From: Cryptomeria japonica
Lineage: Eukaryota > Streptophyta > Pinopsida > Cupressales > Cupressaceae
Assembly: GCF_030272615.1 (NCBI RefSeq)
Contig: NC_081413.1
Span: forward strand, 144,372,476-144,436,475
Length of the DNA: 64,000 bases
Reading direction: 5' to 3'
Shown here: positions 19,968 through 31,640 of the stretch, one piece after another
How the letters are laid out: every line of letters starts with the position of its first letter
How positions within the stretch are numbered: position 1 is the stretch's first letter
Notes under the pieces: generated by a model
What the model was told of the DNA's origin: nothing
Databases searched by the model: none
The model's input: only the letters and a program-made list of their open reading frames with translations
Program-made: the position numbers and the translations under genes

Positions 19968-22900
19968 ATGGCATCCGAATAATTATTTGCTCCTACTTTC
20001 ATTATGAATCCCACTGTTGTTGAGGTTAAGAATAGGCTTAGACCTGCTTTCAAGGAAGTTCCTCAAATTGGAATGAAGGAAGACTCTACTGGCGCATTCT
20101 CAAGGGTTCCCGATGGCGTAGTTTATGTGGAAGATGTTAGGACTTATATTCACTGCATTTTGGAGGATTTAGGTACTAAGGAAATCAAGGGAATGTATCA
20201 ATCTATGATACTAGGCAGCTCCAGAACAATCAAGTCAGAATATCAAATCATTGAAGACCTATGGTTAATCAGAATCCTGTACATACCGGAATTCAAGGAC
20301 GAAATGATTAGATATATTCTATGCAGGGTCCATAATGAATTTATTTGGCTGGACCGACCTCACATGATCACCAAAGAAGCAATTTAGGCAATTACCGACT
20401 TACCCAAAGTCAGGCAGGAACCATGGAAGAAGATCTCCAACACTGAGGTTGAAAATCTCATCGACGCAACCTATGATGGAATGTCAATGAGGGTCAGCGC
20501 CATTAAAGATACATATGTGAAATTTGCCAACATGGTCATCGGCTACAAGGTAACACAATCAAGTCAATTAAACTCTATTGCTAGTTCATGTATCCATGCT
20601 GCATATCAAATGATAAAGAATAATGGAAAGTATGATTTGTGTGAATGGTTAAGAAGTGAATTAATGACAAATCTTGGAAAAATCAAAAGTGTTAAGAAAG
20701 GAACATTCCGGTTTGGGAATCTTATTGTCTGCTTGATGTTGTATTTCATGAATGAGCTACCGAGTTTGGGAAAGAAATGATGGGCTCATGACATACTGGT
20801 AGGCATGCAGATTAAAGATGCAATCACCGGTCTTGGCAGCAACAGGGATGAAAATATTTGGGGCTTCTTTAAAACTTTTCAAGAGAACATGAGACTGAGG
20901 GAGAGAATCTCCAAACACTGTGGAGAAATACTCCACTGAAAGTTGCTTCATGGTAAAAATAGATGAGACTCTCATGGAAGTGGTGGAACTGAGAACAATA
21001 TGGATCATTGAATTGGGTAATGAAGTTGATGACAACATTCTGGAACTATATGCTAAAATGATGATTGATGCTCCTTTGGATGATAAGGCTAAGCACTTTG
21101 GTACTGCTAAGGAGATGGCTCTTGAAGTTAAAATTGGCTTCAAAAGGAAAATGAGGGAAAGGAAAATAGACAAAATGTCTACCTTCGTTCAAAATATAAT
21201 TCACAGAATAGATACAGAACTAGGTTTTGGATCTAAACCGGTAGATCCACCAGCAGTGGCTAGTGCTACTGAGATAAAGAGGCCAACAACTTTCATATAT
21301 CCTATCACTTCTAACTCTGATGCAAAGGCTAATCAACCTCTTGCATTCAGAAGGGTACAAAGGAAGAAAGTTGACAAGCCTCCAGTAGAAGAGAAGAAGG
21401 TGGAGCCAAGGAGGAAGCTAGTAAGAAAGGTAACAACAACATCCACACCTCTGGCAAGGAAACCTACTCAGAAGAGGAAGCTTGCTCCATCCGCTTCCGC
21501 AACCCCCAACAAGCAGATTAGTAAGAGTTATGAAGCAACTGAATCTAGTAATATGACTTGTGCAGAATTAATAGATGAGATAACTAAAGATGGAATTTTG
21601 AAGAACGTGTCAAATTTATATGAGAATTTAGATGAAAATGAACAAAATGAAATAGAAGAAGCAATTTTGTTACATTTAGACATATATAAGAAGGCTTTGG
21701 TAGAGATTTTGAAGGAAATTCCTTTATCATTGTATAATAAGTTAGATGCAAGGAGATTAGATGCAATCAAGAGGGACAAAGAGATTAAAGAAGTTGAACT
21801 TTTAGGCATTTTTCATGCTATAAATAATGAGGAAATGAAAAGATGTATAGAAGTTGCAAATAGAACAATCTTTAGCAGCAAACCCCGACAAATAAGTTTA
21901 ATGATGGGCAAAGTCAATGAAATAATAAATGAGACCAGAGATGGTTAGGATAAATTCTTCCAAAAAAATCCTGATTTCCTTACTTCTCAAGAAGAATTTG
22001 CTAAGGCAACAACTCTCACCATTCCGGACAGATCCAAAGGGAAACAAATTTTGGAAAGTTTAGATTAATTTTTGAATAAACCGGTAGATAAACCTAAAAT
22101 TGATGAGAGTGTATAGACTAAACGGATAGAGACAACATTTGTACAGTTTGAGCAAGGTAATATATAGGATACAGATAATATTGTGGATAATGATCCATCG
22201 ACAATAACAGATATTGCACCAAGTGGCGAAGCCACCGGTGCAAAAGAGGATGAGAAAAGGGATACACTAGGAGAGGATAAGGAAAATAAGGAAAAGGAAA
22301 AGGATACTGGACCAATAGTTGAGTCCTCAGCAAATTTTTTGGTAATTGACACTTCTCAAGTTGAGAAGAAATCAATCATAGAGATGAGTCCCACAGAGCT
22401 AATGATGATGGCTGCTCAAAAGCTAATGAAGGAGGGATTTGCAGAAAAAAGGAATAATAGATTAGTCAATAATAGTTTTTCATAGATTGATTCTTGAATG
22501 TATGATTGAAAATGAAGCAACCCCTTCTGGCAAACCTAAGGTATTGGCAGGGCACATAATTAAAAACTTTCAATCATTACAACAAATTTCTGACTGGCAA
22601 GCACTTGAAGATTTACTTTGGCTAAGAAAGCCGCTTTTGACTAGATTATTAAGACAGAGAAAAGGAAGATTGAAGAGAAACAATACTTATTGAAAATTCT
22701 TTGAAACAATGTACTAACATCTACAGGGTCTGTTGTAATATATATATTCTTACAACAAATGTAGATAAGAGGATAAAGGAGTTACAAGAAAAGATTGCTA
22801 ATATTGCTAATTCTTTTGATGGACTAACTTCACTTACAACATCTATTGATGGACAAATTTTGACTTTGGAGAACCAAATTTTTTCTTTTGAAAAGGAAAG

Positions 22901-23159
22901 AGACAAGATTATTCAGAGAGGAAGGAGTCTAAGAGGTTTGGTGAGTCCAAGATTGGATTCACTTGGTGTACATAAGATGGAATGCATGGATATGCTTGCG
23001 AAGCCCACACTGACAAAAGTTACTGAGAAAGAATCACTTGCACATTTCCTGAGTGGACTTGTATCCATATCTGAAACATTCAAAATAGGTTGGGATACCT
23101 ATATACAGTTTCTAGAGAAAGCTTATCCAGAAATCTTGAAATTGGTCAAGCTCTGGTAA
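19968..23159 (+). pseudogene. ORF2 of A1, large protein of unknown function
   Basis: ATG 19968 is chosen because the N-terminus (MAS...) matches the C and B1 copies; a stop follows at codon 5. Blocks: MNPTVVEVKNRLRPAFKEVP, SRVPDGVVYVEDVRTYIHC, NEFIWLDRPHMITKEAI, YDLCEWLRSELMTNLGKIKS, FRFGNLIVCLMLYFMNELP, RTIWIIELGNEVDDNILELY, a basic proline-containing domain with FRRVQRKK, DEITKDGILKNVSNLYENLD, LDIYKKALVEILKEIP, PTELMMMAAQKLMKEG, and a coiled coil ending LVKLW. Frame changes near 20900, 22485 and 22700; stops at 20385, 20778 and 21946. About 1,060 codons if unbroken. No catalytic motif found. Confidence 0.72.
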
Positions 23160-23200
23160 AGTAATCTGTAACAATTCTTTCAATTCTTTCACTAGTTTTT

Positions 23201-23383
23201 GGCACTGATGCCAAAGGGGGAGTATATGTATGTTTAAAATATGTATATAATCCTAGGGGGAGGATATCAGACAGAGAGTATATTGCAAACATAGTCAATC
23301 AACTCAGGGAGAGCATGTTTCAGTTGAACCGGTAGGGAATCCACTTTTCACATGAGTGTTGCCATCAATGCCAAAGGGGGAGA
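23201..23383 (+). other. Second purine box and polypurine tract of A1
   Basis: GGCACTGATGCC followed by AAAGGGGGAG at 23201-23222; TGTTGCCATCAATGCC then AAAGGGGGAGA at 23373-23383, one base before the 3' LTR. Confidence 0.78.
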
Positions 23384-23384
23384 T

Positions 23385-24257
23385 TGTTGGCAATTGACAC
23401 TCATTGGATTCATATGTTGTCATTGATGGAAACAAGATTCTATAGAAGGCATACACCGGTAGATATCAACATTGGAGTAATCAGGGTCATCACTGACACC
23501 AACATCCAACACTTCAGTAAAGCCGACATCAGTTTGGGATCTGAAAGGTTTTATCTATAAAATCATTTTGTAATTATTGTATAGAGACGACATTGATATC
23601 TTTTGTAATGTATTATTATAAGCCAATATAAGGCATATTGTTTGTAATGGGTATATAAGTTAGTTTATTAGGTCATTTTGATATATGAAAAGGAAGTAGA
23701 ATATTGTGATGTAAAGGATATGCATGTAGGTCATTTGTATGTGAAAGTTATGTCATGAAATGATCAGTAGATGGTTTGTAAATCATTCTTGGAGGAAAGG
23801 AGATACTGGTAAAAGGGTTTACGAACCAATACATAACAGAGCTATTACCAGAAGTCTTTTTGGCATTGCAGATGCATTTTGTGAGTTCACCAATATTGTT
23901 TTATCTCAGCAGAAGCTTGTAGTTAGTAAGACTCTTTCGTGTTGAGCAGTGTGCTCTAGGCAGTGTTCCTTCCTGCATATGAAGGCCCCCATGCTATGTA
24001 ATATCTTTCATATGGCCAGTGAATTGATACTGTGAGTCACAAATCCCATCGTGGTTTTTCCTCTTTGAGGTTTTCCACGTATAAATTCAGTGTGTTATGG
24101 TGTTCATTCATGTGGCTAGTTTATTTACTTCATGTTATATGTTTCTTCATCTATTGGTTTATATGTGTATGTTGTAATAAGGTAAAATCTTATATTACTG
24201 ACAGAACACTGATTCACCCCCCCCTCTCAGTGTTCTTGGATTTATTCAATTCCAACA
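23385..24257 (+). repeat. 3' LTR of A1
   Basis: TGTTGGCAATTGACACTC to CAATTCCAACA, matching the 5' LTR module by module with scattered substitutions and small indels. It is followed at once by the second ATATG. Confidence 0.83.
24204..24235 (+). other. U5 C-loop hairpin, A1 3' LTR
   Basis: GAACACTGA / TCAGTGTTC, nine perfect pairs around TTCACCCCCCCCTC; ends 22 bases before the LTR terminus. Confidence 0.8.
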
Positions 24258-26642
24258 ATATGTTCTGAGCCGAATCCATGATGAATTTATATGGCTTGAT
24301 AGACATCACAAAATCACGAAGCAATCCATTCAAGTAGTTACTTGTTTGACTACTACCGATGAGATCCCTAGACTTGGGTATGTAAAAAACACTATTGTAA
24401 TGGAGGTAACCGAATCTAAGCATGACAACTGATCTATGACTATTAGTGATATTGTTGAGTTTGATGTGAGATTTGCCTCAATGGTCATAGTATACAAAGT
24501 CTACTAGTCTACCAGATAGAATTCACTATCCTGTACAGTAATTTATATAGCCTATCAGACACTCAAAGAGAATAAGAAATATGACTTGTGTGGAGTGCTT
24601 CTTAGTGAGTTGATGAGCAACATAAAGAAGATAAAACAAGACAAGAAGCATGTTTTCAAATTTGGTTCTCTAATTATTTCTTTAGCACTTTATTTCTTAA
24701 ATGAAATCCCTGGTATTAGAAAGGTTTAATGGGCTTATTATAAACCGGTGGCAGTCCAAATCAAGGAAATTTTGCATGGTTTGGGTGATACTGTAGCACA
24801 AAAATTTGGTTTGTGGGGATACTTTAAATCATTTCAAACAATGATGCAAAGCAGAGAGAGGATTCTGAAAGATATAGTTGAAAAATATGAGAAAACAATT
24901 TTCTTCATGGTTGACAAGGATTAATGTCATATAGGGGCAGTTGAGCTGAGGGCTATTTAGATCATACCCATGGGGTATGATTGGATACAAATACACTTGA
25001 TGCATATGCTCAACACCTATTGAGTCAGTCAGTAGATGAGAAAGAAGAAAGGTTTGATACATACAAAGAGAAGGATCTTGACTTGCACAAGAAATTTACT
25101 GAACCAACAAGGAAGAGAAAAGTTAGAAAGGAAGTTGAACAACTTGCAGAGCAGATGGGAATAACCAAAGAAGTTGTGCAAAGGGTTAGGGAGAAAAACA
25201 TACTGAAGGAGGAAGACATGGTGAAGTCCAAGACTAAACCAGTCTCCACTCCTCCCAAGTAGACCAAGCCAAGACATAGCAAGTCTGCACCTGCCTTTGG
25301 TGTGCAGAAGCCTATTCCTCCACCCAAGCCACAAACAACATCAACCGGTGGAGTAGAGAAGAAAAAGAAAGAGAAGTCAACAAGAAAATATGTAGCTGAA
25401 GAGGAAGAAATTGAATCTGATGAAGAGGTCAGAGAAGTAAAGAAGACATCTACTTATGATAGAGTAGTGAAGAAGCCACAATCTGGTAGAGCCCAGCCGA
25501 CAAAGAAGCCAAATGCCAAAGCTGAGCCATCCAGTAGAGCCAGAGCGAGAAAAAATAGAAGTCAGAATTGGATGAAGCTTTGAAATATGGAAAATTTGAA
25601 GGTACATATGAAGTTGTGCCCCCAATAACTTTGAAATAAATAATTGATGAAGTACTCAAGGATGGTAACTTGAAAAATGTGTCTGTATACTATGAAAATT
25701 TTGATGATAAAGATCAAAGAGCTATAGAGGAAGCAATTGTTCAGTACACGGATATCTACAATAAGGCATTAATAGAATTGTCATCCATGATACCCAACAT
25801 CCTACATGACATATTGGATGCAGGAAGACATACAACAAGTTTAGAGGATCAAAGGATAAAGGAGTATGTATTAGTAAACCTATCCTCTTTCATTTCTAAA
25901 GATGAATTTGTTAGATTGCTAAAGCTTGCAAAGGAGAGATTTAGAAGAAAGAAGAGGGTCAATAAAGTTATGCTCGGTAAAATGGATGAGGTAACTAATA
26001 AGACTGAGACAATTTTTGATAGATCATATAATTGATGTGAATCTGGGAGAGCAATCATAGGACACATTTGTTCCAAAAGTGCATGAAGTTGTTCCTGATA
26101 AGCTGAAAGATCAATCATCTGAGAAGGCCATTTCGACAAGGCAACCAAATGAACAGGCTATAGTAGTAGATAATCCTGATAATGTTAATGTCGATAACTC
26201 TAGTGAAGCTGTACAAGATCCTCCAGTGATAGAAATTGTTTTAAAGAAGGTAGTTGAGGAGTCAGATGATGTAGAGAAGGATGATAGTAAAGATGCAAGT
26301 GTAGAGGGAGAAGGAAAGGAAAAAGGAGAGGAAAAGGAAGATCAGGCTCCGATGACAGTGGCAAGAGATGTTGTTGCTGACAAAAGAAAACAGATTGTTG
26401 TTGATTTAGATGATTTTGGTCCAAGGTCTATTGATATGAGTTCTTTATCTCTGATTCAAGCATTAAAGTTAGTAATTCTCACACAAGCTAAAGCCAGTGA
26501 GGAATTTCTTAAGTCCCATACTGCAGATAAAGAGTTAATAACATTGGCAGGAGACGTATTAGAGAAAATTTTACCATCTTTCAAACTAGACACAACTACT
26601 CTCCTTTCAAGAAGATTTCAAGGCGGTTTGAGATTCCGGTGA
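24258..26642 (+). pseudogene. ORF2 remainder, array unit 2
   Basis: After A1 the sequence resumes with the second ATATG and TTCTGAGCCGAATCC, which unit 3 carries uninterrupted at 27239-27262. Recognisable blocks: FIWLDR, YDLCGVLLSELMSNIKKIKQ, FKFGSLIISLALYFLNEIPG, KFGLWGYFKSFQTMMQ, the basic domain, LKDGNLKNVSVYYENFDDKD, the acidic repeat, and ILEKILPSFK ending LLSRRFQGGLRFR. About six stops or shifts. Confidence 0.7.
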
Positions 26643-26908
26643 ATGAATTCAATAAAATAGGGTATCTAGAAAGAATTTAGGGTTATGCATTTATTACAAT
26701 TAAAAGTTACATTTTCAGAAGATAAAAGGCATTATTATATTCATTGTTCACATTGCAAATGAAGAGAAGAGTAGAAGAGCAAGGCAAACACGATTGAGTA
26801 GTGATAATCGAGCTTAAGAGCAGTTTGACAGTGACTCCTTGCATCTAGTTGAGATTGAAAAGGTATTTATCCATTTATGAGCTATCTGTTCATACTCTAC
26901 TTTTTGAA

Positions 26909-27788
26909 ATGGCATCATCTTCTGGCATTGCAACTCCACTTGTTGTTGAAATCACTGAGAGAGCAAGACCCTCGTTTAAGAAACACTTGTTTAAATCAGT
27001 TGAATACGATCTGAACAAAGCATTTTCCTCTGTACCTTATGATGTGTTGCTTAATGAAGATATTAGGGCATATATTCATTGCAACATTGAGGAATTGGGT
27101 AATGCAGATATGTTGTCACTTTATACTAGGCACATGATGGATGAATTTGGGAATCTGAAACCTGTTTTCAAATCATTGTAGGATAAGGGTTTTATTCAGT
27201 TTGTTCATTTCCCAGTGTTTGATGAGTCCAGATGGGTGAGATATGTTCTGAGTTGAATCCACGATGAATTTATATGGCTGGATAGACCTCACAAAATCAC
27301 GAAGCAAGCCATTCAAGCGGTTACCTGTTTGAATACTAACGATGAGATCCCTGAACTTAGGCATGTAAAAAACACTACTGTAATGGAGGTAACCGGATCC
27401 AAGCATGACAACTGGTTTATGACTATTAGTGATATTATTCAGTTTGATGTCAGATTTACCTCAATGGTCATAGGATACAAAGTCTACCAGTATAGCAGAT
27501 CGAATTCAGTATCCTGTACTGTAATTTATGCAACCTATCAAACACTCAAAGAGGACAAGAAATATGACTTGTGTGGAGTGTTTCTTAGTGAGTTGATGAG
27601 CAACATAAAGAAGATAAAACAGGACAAGAAGCATGCTTTCAAATTTGGTTCTCTAATTATTTCTTTAGCACTTTATTTCTTAAATGAAATCCCCGGTATT
27701 AGAAAGGTTCAATGAGCTTATGATAATTTGGTGGCAGTCCAAATCAAGGAAGTTTTGCAGGGTTTGGGTGATACCATAGCACAAAAAT
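26909..27788 (+). pseudogene. ORF2 N-terminal part, array unit 3, cut by Cop1
   Basis: MASSSGIATPLVVEITERAR start at 26909, then KAFSSVPYDVLLNEDIRAYI, HCNIEELGNADMLSLY, EFIWLDRPHKITKQAIQAVT, DLCGVFLSELMSNIKKIKQD and FGSLIISLALYFLNEIPG, to AQK at 27788. Cop1 inserts here. Stops lie at 27178-27180, after VLS near 27255, and after KVQ. This is the best preserved N-terminal half of the C type. Confidence 0.72.
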
Positions 27789-28387
27789 TGTTGGCCATTT
27801 GGTGGAATTGATTATGTGTTGCATTGATGTCATCACTAGTTGTTTGGATGCTTCACCGACACCCTTCTGGTACTGGTAGGATGAGTGGTTTCTAGTTAAC
27901 TTGGATCCGGCATGATCCGGTAGACTCCAGTATAGTTTGGTGATGGAATTGGCTTGTTCATGATACTTATACTCATATTTGGTCAGTTGGTTTTGGTCTA
28001 GAGATTGGATGCTAACCTGCTTGCTTAGAAGATTGGTTTCTAGTTCCGGCGAGGGTTTCACTGATAGAGCTTTTGGTGGAGATATTTGATAAATTGCACA
28101 AGTGGTGTTGGTGCAGCTTCTGATGGATGTTTAGGGTGTTGTTGGTGATCATGTTCAAGACTTGGCATTTGGAGATCATTGCTAAAGTGTGTGGACCTAT
28201 ACTTGGTCCCAATTGATCTAGGTTATGGACTGACATTAATGTAACATGTGGATATGACCTATTGATGTATTTACGGGATGTATTATGTGTTGATATTACT
28301 TGTTTGGTCTAAGGCTGACATGGTTTGTAATTATGTAATTGGTTTATCATTTGGTGGCCGATCTGATTGTTTATGGTCGAGGGTTTG

Positions 28388-28396
28388 TATATATAG
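28388..28396 (+). promoter_or_regulatory. Likely TATA box, Cop1 5' LTR
   Basis: TATATATAG, the best TATA-like word in the LTR, preserved at 39789-39797 in the other LTR and placed upstream of the shared R-region blocks. Confidence 0.5.
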
Positions 28397-28936
28397 ATGC
28401 AAGATCTCATTGTAGATCATCATGGTTTATGTAAGAGGTCATGGTCAAGGAATTTAAAGTGCAAATAATGTAATATCATTCAAGAAGAGGAGTTGGTTGA
28501 TCATTGGAGATTGAATTGGGTTTATGTAAGAGGATTTAGTCATCTGGTATTGAGCTTAACTGAAACTATAATAAGGCATAGGAGATGCTATCTTTTGCAG
28601 TTCAACACTTCTCTGGATTATAGTCTGGATTTATATGTAGTCAGTGAGGCTCCTTTTGTGATGGGCAGTGTGCTCTAGGCTGCTGGCCTTCCTGCAAGTG
28701 CATGCCCCTTCATTGTAATTCACATACTTACTGCAGAAGTATTATCTAACCGTGGGTAGGATTCCCACCGTGGTTTTTCCTTTTACCGGGTTTTCCACGT
28801 ACAAATCTTGGTGTCATGTGGATGGTATTTATTTTGTGATTATTGTTTATGCTTAATTGGTTTATATGCTATTTTGATATTATTATTTTGGGCTCCGATA
28901 TTAAATTTTAAATTTCTAATGCTTCTGGTAATATGT

Positions 28937-28966
28937 GACAACTGATTCCCCCCCCTCTTAGTTGTC
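28937..28966 (+). other. U5 C-loop hairpin, Cop1 5' LTR
   Basis: GACAACTGA / TTAGTTGTC: eight Watson-Crick pairs and one G·U pair around TTCCCCCCCCTC, ending 25 bases before the LTR end. Confidence 0.75.
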
Positions 28967-28993
28967 TTCTGGTTATCTGAACTGTCTAACAAT

Positions 28994-29005
28994 TGGTATC
29001 AGAGC
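28994..29005 (+). other. Primer-binding site of Cop1
   Basis: TGGTATCAGAGC, a perfect initiator-Met-tRNA complement, two bases after the LTR. The leader continues GGTCCTCT and ACTTGAGGAAGATCCT up to the gag ATG. Confidence 0.85.
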
Positions 29006-29049
29006 TTTGGTCCTCTCTACAGAAAGCTTAACTACTTGAGGAAGATCCT

Positions 29050-29738
29050 ATGGCATCTAACAGTACAAGTTCATCCAGTTATTTTGGAGCTATCTTTCGA
29101 AGGGATATAGCAAGGCTTGAAGGAACAAACTATATAGTATGGAAGACTCAGATGGAGATTCATCTAAGATGTCTTGGCAAAGAGATTTGGGAGATCACAC
29201 AAAATGGTGTCACACCCTACAATCTGAGATCTAGTAATCCTCCTTCGACAAAGTTGGATAAGGAGATTGAGAATAATTGTAGAGCAAGAGAAGCCCTCTT
29301 GTGTGCACTTTCTGATCAACAAATAATGAGATTAACAGACAAATTATTTGGAAAGGCTATATGGGATAAGTTGTAGACTCTTAATGAAGGTGACCCTACA
29401 GTGAAGATTGCTAAACTTGATGGTTATCGAGTGAGATATGAAAACCTGAAGATGGAAGAAGATGAAAGGATTACTGCATTCATGGAAAGGGTAAATGAGA
29501 TTGTTATGGGAATTCAATGTTGTGGTGGAACTCTGAGTGAAGATGAAATTGTTTCTAAAGTCCTGAGAGCCCTACCACTGACTTACAAAATGAAGGCTAC
29601 TGCTATTAATGAATTGAGAACAATGGCTAATACATCTGTCAACAAAGATACTTTGGTTGGGAAACTATCTTCTTTTGAACTTGAGGAATTTGAACCTTCT
29701 AGAGCTATGAAGACTGAACCTGCTTTTCATGCATCTAT
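29050..29738 (+). pseudogene. Cop1 gag, first part
   Basis: ATG 29050 gives MASNSTSSSSYFGAIF, then LEGTNYIVWKTQMEIHLRCL and an ALCALSDQ segment; after a stop at 29374-29376 the same frame continues DGYRVRYENLKMEEDERITA and FMERVNEIVMGIQCCGG, SKVLRALPLTY. This is the standard plant copia gag (DUF4219/UBN2-like blocks), the capsid precursor. B1 interrupts it at 29738 after PAFHA; the knuckle-bearing rest lies at 36399. Confidence 0.8.
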
Positions 29739-30562
29739 TGTTGGCATTCTACACTCTAATGAGAATAGTTGATGTTGTCATTGATGGAAACCATCTAGCA
29801 ACCTTCTGGCATTCATCTGGTAAGCCACTGACAGTTATCGACACCAACAATAGACATCTACATACACTGGCATGCACTTCATCGACAGCGTCAATAATGC
29901 ATACCGACACCCCAGCCGACAGGGAATAAACTTTTGTTTATTGTATTTTAATGTAATTATCTTTTGTAAAGCCAACATGGTACATTGTAATAGACTCATA
30001 TATGTATGAGATCTTGTAAGTCATTTGGTAATGAAGGATGGAATGAATGAATGAGAGAGTAAGAAAATAAGGAAAATGAAGGATGTTATATGCGAATGCA
30101 TAAGGCAAATTTTGTATAAGGTTTTGGTTGTAGAATAAGCTTAAACCGGTACTGAACCTGGCATAGTTGATGCTAATTTGAAGCAATACATTGTATTGGA
30201 TTTCATAATCCACTTTTGTAGTCAGTGTGACTCTTATTAAGTAGTGAGCTCTAGGCAGTTGGCCTTCCTGCATGTGCAGGCCCCTCATTGTAAGTAATAT
30301 TTATTCATTGGCCAGTGAGTGAATATTGTGGGTCACAAATTCCACCGAGGTTTTTCCCACACTGGGTTTCCTCATTAAATATCTTGTGTTATGGTGTGTT
30401 CTCTATGTTGTCTTTGTTATTCTTATTTGCTGTATTAATTCTTATTTACCGGTACACTGTTTTGGGATGCAAAGTTCTTAATAAGGTTAAATATTCTGCT
30501 AACCGTTTAGATACTGATTCACCCCCCTCTCAGTAGCTTTGGGACTGTCGTTAATACTAACA
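29739..30562 (+). repeat. 5' LTR of B1
   Basis: TGTTGGCATTCTACACTC to TTAATACTAACA. Carries TATATATG (about 29998), the CTCTAGG block with a perfect CCTGCATGTGCAGG hairpin, the GTGGGTCAC...CCACCGAGG block with TTTTTCC, and the C-loop hairpin with one mismatch (30509-30538). Confidence 0.85.
30267..30280 (+). other. R-region hairpin, B1 5' LTR
   Basis: CCTGCATGTGCAGG, six perfect pairs around TG, kept identical at 36097-36110 in the 3' LTR, and present with changes in A1, A2, Cop1 and CopX LTRs. Confidence 0.7.
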
Positions 30563-30563
30563 A

Positions 30564-30577
30564 TTCGTATCAAAGCC
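30564..30577 (+). other. Primer-binding site of B1
   Basis: TTCGTATCAAAGCC, the copia primer site with two changes. The leader GGTCCTCT and AACAACTTGAGGAAGATTCT follows, nearly as in Cop1. Confidence 0.72.
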
Positions 30578-30633
30578 TGGTCCTCTATTTTCAAAAGCCT
30601 AACAACTTGAGGAAGATTCTGACGCCGGTATAG

Positions 30634-31640
30634 ATGGAGAACTTAAGAAAACAATTGGAAGGAACTCTTGTAGATTATGATACAGAGAAGTTGAAGAATA
30701 TCAAACTTGAAGATGATCTGACGACTGCACAGGAATTCATTCAAGGACTTCAGGAGAATCTTACTATAGCTCGAAATAAAATAAAAAAACTTCATGAGAA
30801 GATGCAGAAAGATGATGATGAAAAGGAAACTCTTAGAGAACTTGCAAACAAGTTGAGACAAGAAAACAATACTATGAAGAATGAAATGCAAGATATGACT
30901 ATGAGGTTTTGTAAAGACATTGAAGATAGGAAGAAGACTTGACTAGGAGACTCAATGATGCTGGAAATGAAAATCCTAGACTCAGTCATGAAAATGATAT
31001 GCTGAAGACAAATCTGATTCACATGCAACATGATAAAACCAAGCTTATGAGACAAAAGGGAATTCTAGAAAATGAGTTGGCTACTGCAAATCAACATAAA
31101 GAGAAATTCAAGAAAAGTTCAGAGGAACTTGATGATATGCTGAATAGTCAGAAACCAAATGGAGATACTAATGGACTTGGATTTGAAGTTGGAAAATGTT
31201 CCGGTACTGCGAACAATCATGATCACAACAAACTGATAAGACAACCTAGTGCTTATAAATTTAATGGGAAATGCTTTAACTATAACAAGTATGGTCATAG
31301 AGCAAATCAGTGTAGATTTAGAAACAATCAGAACATTAATGCACCCACAGGTCAATGTTCCAAATGCAACAAAGTTGGTCATAATTTAGAAAACTATAGA
31401 ATGAATGTGAGATGCTATGTTTGTGGAAGATATGGACTCTTATCTAATCAATGCAGAATACAAACTGGCATAGGATATGGTAAGGCTATACAGAAGAATA
31501 ATGTAACTTGTTATGCTTGTAACAAGATTGGACATATTGCAAAATTCTATAGAAGTAAGACTTCATCGACAGAAAATAAAGGATCCAGTTTGAAAGGAAA
31601 AGAAAAGGTAGATGAGGTAAAGCAAGAATTTTCAAAATAA
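30634..31640 (+). pseudogene. ORF1 of B1: coiled-coil, four-knuckle gag-like protein
   Basis: ATG 30634 starts MENLRKQLEGTLVDYDTEKL. A long coiled coil follows (KIKKLHEKMQKDDDEKETL, NTMKNEMQDMTMRF), with a frame change near 30942, continuing HENDMLKTNLIHMQHDK. Knuckles: CFNYNKYGHRANQC (second Cys to Tyr), CSKCNKVGHNLENY (last Cys to Tyr), CYVCGRYGLLSNQC (His to Leu) and CYACNKIGHIAKFY (last Cys to Tyr). All four are damaged at different residues, yet spacing equals A1. Four independent losses fit decay after insertion rather than selection for a non-zinc form. Confidence 0.75.

Larger units (their letters stand above)
17496..24257 (+). mobile_element. A1: complete non-autonomous LTR retrotransposon nested in C array unit 2
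   Basis: 6,762 bases bounded by LTRs of 889 and 873 bases and flanked by a perfect 5-bp duplication ATATG (17491-17495 and 24258-24262). Interior: primer site, ORF1 (four-knuckle coiled-coil protein), ORF2, two purine boxes. No protease, integrase, reverse transcriptase or RNase H motif exists in the 5 kb interior. It must have used enzymes from elsewhere. Copia elements with matching primer site, leader and polypurine context lie in the same window. Confidence 0.85.
16852..26603 (+). repeat. C array unit 2, split by A1
   Basis: Starts CTTTCAAGAAGATTTC, about 300 bases upstream of the ORF2 start, and ends at the second copy of the junction (ACAACT then ACTCTC, 26592-26603). Length is 9,752 bases, or 2,985 without A1 and its duplicated ATATG. 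Confidence 0.75.
27789..28991 (+). repeat. 5' LTR of Cop1
   Basis: TGTTGGCCATTTGG to GAACTGTCTAACA. Holds a TATA box (28388-28396), the CTCTAGG...CCTTCCTGCA block (about 28673-28708), the GTGGG...CCCACCGTGG block (28752-28802) and the C-loop hairpin. A short stretch containing the U3 palindrome, present in the 3' LTR, is missing near 27830. Confidence 0.83.

Noticed and set aside
29374-29376. Stop in Cop1 gag as a programmed readthrough site
   Set aside because: It lies mid-gag at a position where Cop2 has a stop nearby but other copies have sense codons; many other stops in the same element point to decay.
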